Below, in pieces: positions 56,769 to 64,000 of a stretch of 64,000 nt of DNA. The notes beneath the pieces were generated by a model that was not told where the DNA came from, ran no database searches, and saw only the letters and a list, made by a program, of their open reading frames with translations. Source of the stretch: Arthrinium phaeospermum (taxonomy: Eukaryota > Ascomycota > Sordariomycetes > Amphisphaeriales > Apiosporaceae); contig QYRS01000016.1 in NCBI GenBank assembly GCA_006503535.1, positions 434,001 to 498,000 on the forward strand. Reading direction: 5' to 3'. The translations under genes were made by a program, and so were the position numbers. The stretch's first letter is position 1, and every line of letters begins with the position of its first letter.

Positions 56769-59066
56769 TCAACCCAGATTGAACTCGGACGACTGGTTCA
56801 TCACCTCCTTCATCTTCATCTTCATGCGCCGCGCCGCATCCTCGTCGGCCTGGCCACTGACATCCATCCCCTCCGGCGCCGTCACCTCATCTCTCCTGCT
56901 ATCCCTCTTGTCACCACCACCACTCTCGCCATTCTTCCGCTTCTTCGACGCCGCCCCGCCCTTGACCACCCGCCTCGACGGCCCACCGCCGATGCCTCCC
57001 GGCGCCTCCCGCAGACCGAAGCTCTTGGCCGTGTGACCCAGATGCAGCTGCGTGATGTCAAAGTACTTGCGCTCGTCCTTGACGTGCGTGGCGTAGGCCC
57101 GGATGTAAGACCGGAATCCCTGCCGCGCCGCGTCGAGCAGCTTCGCCCCGTGCTTCTCGTCCAGCAGGCGCTGCTCGATGTGCAGCTGCAGCGCCTCGGC
57201 TCGCTTCATGGCCGACTTTTCGCTGTCGAGCACGGGCGCCTCGGCCTCGGTGGCCGACCGCTTGGGCAGCATGATCGGGGTGATGAAGCTCTTTTGGATG
57301 ACGGACTCGGACGATTGGCCCGTCATGGAGGCTTGCAGGTGCGCGAGGTAGCCTTCCTCTGTGCCGGGTTGCAGGAACAGCACGGCTTTACCGGGGCGTC
57401 CGGCACGGGCGGTTCGTCCGATACGATGCACGTGATCTTCGACAGCGAACGCCGGGTCGTATTCGATGACCAAATCGACAGTGGGGACATCGAGACCACG
57501 GGACGCAATATCGGTGGTGATGAGCACACATGGATTCGTCTCGTCGTGGAAAGCCTTCAACGTGGCGGTTCGGATGGGTTGCTGAAGCGAACCGTGCAGC
57601 TTGAACAGGGCGATCTTGTGGTTGGCGGGCGAGGTGATGTAGGCAGCTTCTGCGACGGTGCCCGCAGTCTTGGACGAGTCGTTCGCGGTAGGCGGGGCAG
57701 AGCGGAGGAGCTCGAAGTGGAAGTCGACCGAGTCGGCGCAGGAAATGAAGATGATGGCCTTCATCACGGAGCCCTTCCGAGCAAAGGTCGACTTGAGAAG
57801 CGCCAGGAGCGTGATCAGTCGCGGCTTGGCGGCGGCGATGATGTAGGTCTGCTTCAGTTGAGCCGGTGCCGAAAACACGGCCTCGTTGGTCTCGGCGGCA
57901 TCGGGATCCGACTTGGACGCCGTGACGTGCACAGCGTCTTGTAACGAAATCTCGCCCAGTCGCTGTGCCGTCATCTTCATGGTGGCCGAGCAGAGCACCG
58001 TGACGCGGCGCTGCGGCAGCTTGTTCAGGAGCACTCCCTCCTCGTTCTTTGTCTTCAAGCCCTCGGCTCGGATCTTGCCGACAATCATCTTCAGCTCCTC
58101 CTCGAAACCCATCTCCATCAGCCGATCGCCTTCGTCCAGCACCAGCCACCGTACTGTGCCGACATCCAGCACTTTGGTGTGGTCCAGGTGATCCGTCAGA
58201 CGACCTGGTGTGGCAATCAGGATGTTCACACCCTTTCGTATCCGCGCCTTCTCCGACTTCTTGCTTTCGCCACCGATGACGGTGGTGCTCACGATCCAGG
58301 GGGCGCATCGGAGGAGCTTCTCGAGTACGGTCGCGATCTGCTTGCACAGTTCTCGTGTCGGCGCCAGGATCATGGCAAACAGTCCCGAGTTGCGATGTAT
58401 CTTGGTTCCCGTGCTGGTGCCGTCTTCGTCGTGGCTGAGTGCCATGATACGTTGTACGATGGGTAGCAGGTAGGCTAACGTCTTTCCGGAACCGGTCTCG
58501 GCTTGGAGGAAGGCGTCGCTGTCGCCATTGACGAGCTGGGGTATCGTGTTCTTCTGGATCGACGTCGGGGCTTTCATTTCGAGTTTGGTGGAGAGGTGAT
58601 GCGCAATCCGTTTCGACAGGCCCAGCGCCGCAAAGTTCTCGGCCTCGGCCGTCAAGGGCGCATTGGAAGGCTGCGCGGGTTCCGCCTCGGGTTGGGCGTC
58701 TTCGAAGACGGTCGTCGCCGTGGGGTTGGAGGTGAAGAGTCGCGAGGTGACCTGGCCCGGGGGCAGGCCGTTTTTCACGTAGGGCGTCTTGTGGCCGGTA
58801 TGTGTGCCATCGCCGCCTGTCCTCTGTCGCTTGTTGGGCCGGTCGCCGGCGGGCGTGTCTGCATCGTCGTCGTCGTTGTCTTTTCCGAACTGGCGCTGTC
58901 GCTCAAGCGGGGCGCCATTGGCGCCGTTCCAGGATTTGCTGGGTTTTCCTTTTGCGCTGCGCTGGGCGCGCACTCGGTCTCGCCATCTGCCACCGGTAAA
59001 TTTGACCTCGCTCTTCAAGGACGAGTCCCCGAGGTCAAAGTTGAGGAGCATGCCATCGTCCGCCAT
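56769..59066 (-). CDS. ATP-dependent RNA helicase DBP7 (60S biogenesis)
   Basis: Single exon, 765 aa, starting MADDGMLLNFDLG; the frame is open further upstream but that part lacks similarity. Helicase motifs in order: Q (APTSIQKNTIPQ, about 166-178), I (AETGSGKT, 189-196), Ia (APTRELC), Ib (TPGRLTDHL), II (DEGD), III (SAT), V (TDIASRGLDVP) and VI (HRIGRTARAG). DEGD in place of DEAD, followed by RLMEMGFEEEL, is characteristic of Dbp7/DDX31. The C-terminal extension with the YIRAYATH element (DUF4217) is also present. The N-terminal tail is basic and disordered. It acts in the nucleolus on early pre-60S particles. Divergent from the substrate-binding-protein gene with 507 bp between starts. 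Confidence 0.95.
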   Translation of the reverse strand: MADDGMLLNFDLGDSSLKSEVKFTGGRWRDRVRAQRSAKGKPSKSWNGANGAPLERQRQFGKDNDDDDADTPAGDRPNKRQRTGGDGTHTGHKTPYVKNGLPPGQVTSRLFTSNPTATTVFEDAQPEAEPAQPSNAPLTAEAENFAALGLSKRIAHHLSTKLEMKAPTSIQKNTIPQLVNGDSDAFLQAETGSGKTLAYLLPIVQRIMALSHDEDGTSTGTKIHRNSGLFAMILAPTRELCKQIATVLEKLLRCAPWIVSTTVIGGESKKSEKARIRKGVNILIATPGRLTDHLDHTKVLDVGTVRWLVLDEGDRLMEMGFEEELKMIVGKIRAEGLKTKNEEGVLLNKLPQRRVTVLCSATMKMTAQRLGEISLQDAVHVTASKSDPDAAETNEAVFSAPAQLKQTYIIAAAKPRLITLLALLKSTFARKGSVMKAIIFISCADSVDFHFELLRSAPPTANDSSKTAGTVAEAAYITSPANHKIALFKLHGSLQQPIRTATLKAFHDETNPCVLITTDIASRGLDVPTVDLVIEYDPAFAVEDHVHRIGRTARAGRPGKAVLFLQPGTEEGYLAHLQASMTGQSSESVIQKSFITPIMLPKRSATEAEAPVLDSEKSAMKRAEALQLHIEQRLLDEKHGAKLLDAARQGFRSYIRAYATHVKDERKYFDITQLHLGHTAKSFGLREAPGGIGGGPSRRVVKGGAASKKRKNGESGGGDKRDSRRDEVTAPEGMDVSGQADEDAARRMKMKMKEVMNQSSEFNLG

Positions 59067-59573
59067 TTTGTTCTGCTGGTTTTCGATTGGATTGGCTGGA
59101 CGGAGAAGTATGGGAAAGGCGAGATTTGCATTGGCGCGGCAGAATTCTTGCAACTTTTTGGCGGTCAGGCCTCTAGGCCTAGTTCTCAAAAATTCCCCAA
59201 AGTGGGGCGACCCTCCCCCAAATCCCCCAGTGCCCCTCCTGCCTCCCTCAGTAGCAGGCCTCTTATCACTAACACCGTTCAGCACCCCTAGCTGATTTGC
59301 TGTCTGGCACACATATGATAATGACCTCCAGGACATATTTGCCGATTGGTGCCAGTTCACTTACCTGCGATGCAATGTAGGCTATTGCACATGACTTTGA
59401 TTGACCAGAGCGGAGGACTTTTTGGTGAGTCTGCAGTCATCTTGCCAATTGGCAGTAATGTGATTACATTCGAAATGGATGCAGAACGGATGCAGAACGG
59501 ATGCAGAATAGCAACTTCATCATGCAAATCTAGATACCTATCATATGTAAGCTCGTCTTAAGAATCGAATACG
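59067..59573. other. Divergent intergenic region
   Basis: About 500 bases holding the promoters of DBP7 and the NMT1-like gene. A direct repeat GGATGCAGAAC recurs near 59477-59505. Nothing else recognised. Confidence 0.45.
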
Positions 59574-60653
59574 ATGATGGTGCTTTGGTCTTTGGTTCGA
59601 AGCTTGAAGGTAGTGACATTGTGGTGCTTGCTGAACATCGTAGGATATGGCGGGGTCCATGCAAGCACCCCAATTGCATACGGCTCCTTTATGAAGTCGG
59701 CCACCTACTCCATCGCCAACCAACTTGCCTACTTCGCCGACGAGGGCCTAAACGTGACTTACCATCAAGCCCCCAATTCCTCCTTCGCCTACGATGGGCT
59801 CCTCACCGGGACCTACGACATCCTGACGGGCACCATCGACAACGCCGTCAACCTCGTCTTCAATGCCAAGGCCGGCCTCACTGTGCTGGGTCAGCTCGAC
59901 CAGGGCAGCGACATCGTCATCGCGGCCTCCTCCGCTATCACCAACGTCCAAGACCTGCGCGGCAAGCCCATCATGGTCGACGGGGAGCTGAGCGGCTACT
60001 CGTTCGTCTTGCGTCGTTTGCTGAGCTTCTATGGTCTGCAGTACGGGAGCGACTACTCTTTCCATATTGTAGGTGGTACGCCTTTTCGCTACCACGCTCT
60101 GCTGGATGGCCATCTGAGCAACGGCTCCGTGGTATATGCCACCGTCCTCACGTACCCGTATACAGCCCTGCTGGCACCTGATGCCAAGAGCAGCGCACCG
60201 CCGGCACCGCACGTTCTGGCGCGCGTCTCTGACTTCGTGGCCCCGTTCTCGTCGCAAGCACTGACGGTGCGCACCTCTACTATCACTGACACCAACACCC
60301 CAGCCTACCGCGCAACAGTGGGTTTCGTGCGCGCCATGCTGCGCGCCAACCGGCTGCTGGCGAGTCCCGACCCGCGGTGCCGAGACCGGGCACGGGACGC
60401 CATCGCCGCTGAACTCGAGACAGAAGACGAAGCCACGGCCGCGAGGGAGCTAGCGGCAGCGACGGACGCCATCACGGGCGAGACGGCACAGGTGGATTTC
60501 CAGGTCAGCGGGGTGGGGCTGTGGAACGTGATTGGCATCCGGGACCGTTTTGGTGGGTTCGCGGGCGCGGGTCATGGGTTTGATTTCGTGGAGGCGCTGC
60601 CGGGTTTGATTGACTACCGAGTACGAGATGCTGCAAGACATGGGATACAGTAA
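59574..60653 (+). CDS. Secreted NMT1/SsuA-like periplasmic-type substrate-binding protein
   Basis: Single exon, 359 aa. An N-terminal hydrophobic stretch (VVTLWCLLNIVGYGGVHA, to about residue 30) is a signal peptide or anchor. The rest has the type II solute-binding layout of the NMT1/SsuA/TauA group. That layout is SIANQLAYFADEGLNVTYHQ near the start, then GTYDILTGTIDNAVNL, then GSDIVIAASSAITNVQDLRGKPIMVDG, then YGLQYGSDY and a C-terminal helical part. It lacks the CCCFC motif of the Thi5/NMT1 pyrimidine synthases, so a thiamine-biosynthesis role is unlikely. In bacteria such proteins feed ABC importers with sulfonates or nitriles; fungi lack those importers. An extracellular binding role, and origin by transfer from bacteria, are inferences. 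Intronless. Confidence 0.78.
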   Translation: MMVLWSLVRSLKVVTLWCLLNIVGYGGVHASTPIAYGSFMKSATYSIANQLAYFADEGLNVTYHQAPNSSFAYDGLLTGTYDILTGTIDNAVNLVFNAKAGLTVLGQLDQGSDIVIAASSAITNVQDLRGKPIMVDGELSGYSFVLRRLLSFYGLQYGSDYSFHIVGGTPFRYHALLDGHLSNGSVVYATVLTYPYTALLAPDAKSSAPPAPHVLARVSDFVAPFSSQALTVRTSTITDTNTPAYRATVGFVRAMLRANRLLASPDPRCRDRARDAIAAELETEDEATAARELAAATDAITGETAQVDFQVSGVGLWNVIGIRDRFGGFAGAGHGFDFVEALPGLIDYRVRDAARHGIQ

Positions 60654-60893
60654 ACTAGCGCGATTATTTCATGATTATCTCACATTAGTAACGAACTCAG
60701 CCATATGTGGTACTCATGGGGATCGTCAAGTTCCTGCTTCATTTGTTCATTCGGGTAGGTGCTAGCTAGATGAAATATCTATCGCGCAACGCCCAATACT
60801 TGCGGTATCAACGTAACCGTCTCTGAGGGCCCATGTTCCCGTTATGTGTTCGTGTCAGGAAGAGATATGGCGAAGAACCCAGGAGTCATTGCA

Positions 60894-61521
60894 TTATTTC
60901 TCCTGACTCTTCTTGAGCTTAGATGAAAGAATTTTTACCTGCGTGATTGGGTGAAACGTGTTAGCATCCATCAATTTATCAGAAACACAATTAAGTTGGC
61001 ATCACTTACAGACCCAGAGATTTTCCAGTCCGAGGGAAGGCTGGGAACTGCGCTTCCAGCATCGTCGTGGTGGCTTTCGTCGTTGCCACCCGTCTCACGA
61101 CTCTGGTCGTCCACATGCACACCCACATGAATGTCGCAGTTCTTCTTGCCCTTCTGCTCGTGCTTCTTGACTCGGTACTGCTTGCCGGATGCATGCGTGC
61201 TTCGGTAACGATCATGTCTGGCCTTGACAGCCGAACCTCGTACAACTACATGTGTCATTAGCCCGATGTGCAAACTGGACATTCGACGGATGGCCTTCTT
61301 ACCATTGATCGTGATGTTGATGTCCACCTTGACAGACCGAGGAGGCTGAGGGTCAGCTGCGCAATTGGCCTTGCCTTCACCCTGCTTCTGGTCAGGCGAC
61401 TGGGTGGGGGTGTTGATCGTCATGTTGAATTGCTGGATTATCGGAAATTTGTGTTAGCAAGAAGTGCGACGCAAAATCTCAGAAACAGTGGAGGACATCG
61501 TTATCTATGGAAACATACCAT
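60894..61521 (-). CDS. Small hypothetical protein gene with ATG-only first coding exon
   Basis: Proposed model: exon 1 61521-61519 (the ATG alone, followed by GTATGT), exon 2 61432-61303, exon 3 61245-61010 and exon 4 60938-60894, giving 137 aa. Each intron has GT-AG, and branch sites GCTAAC, GCTAAT and GCTAAC are visible. Phases close throughout. Exon 2 begins QFNMTINTPTQSPDQ and includes VKVDINITIN. Exon 3 includes KKNCDIHVGVHVDD and a basic part. No signal peptide or known domain. If the short first exon is wrong, the in-frame ATG at 61423 would serve as start and lose only MQFN. The consistent introns are the main evidence; expression is unknown. Confidence 0.45.
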
Positions 61522-62080
61522 GATGACTGTTCGTTTGGTGTTGATGCTGATGGCTGGTCGCGATTTGCCTTGGCGCGGTGAGTTGTGCTGTGAGATTTGA
61601 AAATGAGCAACTCCCACTGGCCAAAGACTGTGAGAATTGGTAAAAATCTCGGTGGGGGTTCTTCCGTAGGGGAAAGAGGATGAGCAGGAACAATCAGTGG
61701 TGATGGTGCTTGTTCCGCTGAACTGAGAGGAAAGCCTCACCTGCGCTTGAGATGTTTGCGGTGTGCAGGAAGATGAAGATGATCAGGGTTTGGGCGTAAG
61801 GAGAAAGTACGATAAAAGTCACTTCGGAATTGGGACATGTATCTGAGATGCGGAGGAGGAAGGTGCCGCGTGGATAATCAAGGTCGAATTGAATACTAAG
61901 GTAGCCGCCTCGATCTTGAATGGATTGTTCAATTGTTGCTTCTGTGAGATTGCTGCCTTCTACATGGCGTCCGTATCTATGGTCCCATATCGAGTGCTCA
62001 ATGTGTCCCAGTTCCAAGGCCTGAATCAATCAATCAATCATACATATGCAACCACCGCCTCTCCTCGAGAAGGATTCGCC
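61522..62080. other. Intergenic between two minus-strand genes
   Basis: About 560 bases, probably the 5' leader of the small gene and the 3' flank of the LPMO-like gene. An ORF on the minus strand (61694-62029) has no family features. An AATC repeat lies at 62025-62041. Confidence 0.45.
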
Positions 62081-62914
62081 CTACTGCTCCAAGAAGAAAT
62101 CCACACAGCTCTCGTAGGTCTGCTTGTTCCCGCTCGCCCACCAGTACCACTGAATCGCACATTTCCCAGCCACATCACACGCCGAGCTGAGGGTGTCAGG
62201 TATGGTGATGTTGAAGTCAACTGTGGTGATGGTCATCAGGATGGGCCAATGGCACTGCGCGCAGACGGAGTACTCACTGTCATTACGTGGTGGCCCGGAA
62301 GTGGAATCTGGCCAATCTGCCCAGTACCGCAGGGGCTCGCCGATGACTTGGTTGGTGGTCAGGTCGACCACGGACACATTCTTTCCATGTTTTGTGATAT
62401 TAGCAAGGCACCTCGTCGTTACTGTGAACATGATAGTACGTACGGCATAACCAGGATGGTGACCGGCGATGAGATCAATGTGAAAGTCGATAACGTCGCC
62501 CGCTTTCACCGTCTGGACGTTCTCCAGGTTGTCCTCGAGTTGGTAGCCTCGACACAGGTAGGCGTTGCAGTTGTAGTCCTCGTCCGCCTTCTTCATGGCG
62601 TCTTCGATGGGGCTTGCGATGTCTGCGGCAGACAGCGTCAGTCCAATCCAGCACTTGCCTGTCAATATTCAGAACTCCGGAGGGGGGGAGGACTCACCCT
62701 TCTCCAGCTGCGTGGTAAGAGCAGTACCGCAACGTTCTCGCTGCATTGGACCTGTCTGTTTCCGTCCGCCATGTCAGTCTCCTTTGCAAGCAATCTGTAG
62801 ATTTTCGTGCAGTGATGTACTGACCCCGCGTGGAGTTGGGCTCTCCACCAACGCGTGACCTGAGACGCCAACGACAGCTAAAAGACTCGATGCTCTGAAA
62901 AGTGCGGCCTTCAT
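62081..62914 (-). CDS. Secreted LPMO-like (chitin-binding type-4/AA-type) protein
   Basis: Five exons: 62914-62825, 62755-62698, 62622-62444, 62380-62278 and 62220-62081, giving 189 aa with closed phases. Signal peptide residues 1-19 end in GVSG, leaving H20 (HALVESPTPRG) as the mature N terminus. This is the first ligand of the histidine brace that binds copper in lytic polysaccharide monooxygenases. A second candidate, H104 or H105, lies in GHHPGYANVSVVDL. Conserved parts include CGTALTTQL and YNCNAYLCRGYQLEDN. The C-terminal ESCVDFFLEQ could supply the axial aromatic residue. It looks like the short fungal LPMO_10-type proteins, some of which cleave polysaccharide and some of which only bind copper. 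For intron 2, I chose the acceptor at 62623-62624 because the alternative would leave an intron of about 38 nt. Confidence 0.8.
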
Positions 62915-63303
62915 CCTGATCTTCTGTTCTTTCTCGGTGCACAGAAACGTATTACAAGTAGCCAGGAAACATTTAGTGAAGACGTGGAATTCTTCCTCCA
63001 GGGCAACAGTAGAAATAGTGAACCTATCCCACCAACTTGCTTAACACGTTGTATCTAGCATGGCGCCAAGACTGAGCAACCGCACTGGTGATTGGCGGAA
63101 TTGTGGCGGGAATGAATAAAGCGCCAAGTTCTTTCCTCTTCCGACAGTGTCTGATTTTCCCACCAACGAGGTCCCCAAAGGCCCTGCTTATCATAGGTTA
63201 CCCACTTATGACTGCAAATCCGCTCCGTCCCCCTCTAATATCAGATGCCAAATGCCGAAGCGCATTCTGTACGCCTCCTCTGCAAGAAGGCCCATCTGCC
63301 CTT
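62915..63303. other. Intergenic
   Basis: About 390 bases: promoter of the LPMO-like gene and 3' flank of the HET-type gene. Nothing recognised. Confidence 0.45.
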
Positions 63304-64000
63304 TTAACGAATCTCCAGCCTAACCACCTCAGCATTCTCGTCAATGTCATCTAGCGATTTAATCCGCTCTTCATCCCATCCATACAGCCAGACCTGACCA
63401 CACCGTTCGTACCATTCATCCACACCTTCTGTCCGCTTTCTTAGCAGGGCGAGGCTTTGCGCTCCTCCTACAAGGGCCACTACCATGTCGTCCTTGCCAA
63501 CCAATGCGTCAGGCGAGAGACCCAAATAGCCTTTCTCGGTATAAACCAGATAGTCATCATAGCGATGCCGCCTCTCCATACTCCTGCAAACATCCAGATC
63601 ATAAGTCTTGGACTCCAGCGACCGAGCATTCCAAGCTGCGACCTGATTCTGGAGATATGACGGAGGCTGTTTGGAGATGTCATCATCAGGGATATCGTCG
63701 TCTCTTGAGAGCTTCGAAGCCAAGAAGGAGCCAAAGCAATCTTCTTGTCTTGGTGATTCACCATCCCATTCAAGGATTGTAGCAAGTAGGGCCTGTATGT
63801 TCGTGATCTCTTGGCGGTCTGGGGTTTTGTCTTCATTAGCTTTACCAGCAGAAGGGTACAAGTTGTATACCCCACGATGCAACCTTGACATTGCTTGAAC
63901 GACAGGCTTCACAATGTCAAACGTTTCTTTTTCTTTCGTAATATGCGTGGTGAACACTATACTGTCGAGGACGCATCCTGGAACCTGAAGAGTTGTAGAT
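63304..64000 (-). CDS. HET-type protein, C-terminal part (cut by window edge)
   Basis: The minus-strand frame is open from the stop at 63304 to the last base of the window, about 232 codons, so the gene continues beyond 64000. The visible part has the usual C-terminal HET-protein layout: PGCVLDSIV, a variable middle, RSMERRHRYDDYLVYTEKGYLGLSPDALVGKDDMVVALVGGAQSLALLRK-type strand order (here in residues about 140-190 of the visible part), CGQVWLYGW, and a terminal VVRLEIR. The HET core itself would lie outside the window. The Gly in the usual YVHG/MYGE position is kept as LYGW. Confidence is moderate because only the C-terminal half is seen. Confidence 0.65.
   Translation of the reverse strand, partial: STTLQVPGCVLDSIVFTTHITKEKETFDIVKPVVQAMSRLHRGVYNLYPSAGKANEDKTPDRQEITNIQALLATILEWDGESPRQEDCFGSFLASKLSRDDDIPDDDISKQPPSYLQNQVAAWNARSLESKTYDLDVCRSMERRHRYDDYLVYTEKGYLGLSPDALVGKDDMVVALVGGAQSLALLRKRTEGVDEWYERCGQVWLYGWDEERIKSLDDIDENAEVVRLEIR

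Noticed and set aside
59574..60653. Thi5/NMT1 thiamine pyrimidine synthase
   Set aside because: The CCCFC motif and the matching active-site context are absent and a signal peptide is present.
61694..62029. 111-aa minus-strand ORF between the small gene and the LPMO-like gene
   Set aside because: No signal peptide, no conserved motif, and it lies in the expected 3' flank and leader region of its neighbours.

Overview
The window is nuclear DNA of a filamentous ascomycete, most likely a Sordariomycete. The evidence is the short introns with GTRAGT-type donors and CTAAC/CTGAC-type branch sites, the GC-rich third codon positions, the wide intergenic spaces, and the fungus-specific families present: HET, 2EXR, SAT4/PTH11-type rhodopsin-domain proteins, a chitin synthase with QRRRW, GH43 arabinanase and an LPMO-like protein. 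The species cannot be named from sequence alone. I placed exon borders by hand from splice sites and frame continuity; none was tested against RNA. I see no CRISPR array, no recognisable autonomous transposon, no rRNA gene and no secondary-metabolite backbone enzyme.

Left and centre (about 2-44 kb) look like ordinary chromosome. In order: a rhodopsin-domain membrane protein (2236-3932, -); an MFS transporter (7533-9275, +); a long-tailed chitin synthase (11337-14895, +); RAD18 (16418-17890, -) head to head with POL32 (18551-20102, +), two lesion-tolerance genes that share a 660-bp promoter with ACGCG elements; a mitochondrial PPR protein (23858-27430, +); a second rhodopsin-domain protein (29473-31207, -); the REX4 exonuclease (32300-33364, -); a secreted GH43 endo-arabinanase (34535-35694, +); a zinc alcohol dehydrogenase (36647-37858, -); a Ser/Thr-rich anchored protein with a LysM-like remnant (40083-41954, -); and a single-pass membrane protein (about 42888-44180, +).

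Right (about 44.7-56 kb) is accessory in character. It has a HET-domain gene (44708-46690, +) and three paralogous 2EXR-domain genes: two in tandem (47512-48609 and 48781-49845, +) and one inverted (54653-55834, -). Three small secreted-protein genes lie inside the 2EXR interval: a 174-aa six-Cys protein (50485-51163, -), a 202-aa prepro-protein with an acidic propeptide and a KR site (52324-52988, +), and a 67-aa six-Cys protein (53937-54224, +).

The far right holds tRNA-Lys(CUU) (56256-56328, -), the nucleolar helicase DBP7 (56769-59066, -), a secreted bacterial-type NMT1/SsuA-like substrate-binding protein (59574-60653, +), a small gene whose first coding exon is only the ATG (60894-61521, -), a secreted LPMO-like protein with an N-terminal histidine (62081-62914, -), and the 3' part of a second HET-type gene cut by the window edge (63304-64000, -).

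The housekeeping genes cover cell wall, DNA-damage tolerance, mitochondrial expression and 60S biogenesis. The secreted genes cover plant-polysaccharide attack and probable interaction proteins. The most promising uncharacterised part is the HET/2EXR/small-secreted-protein stretch at 44.7-56 kb.
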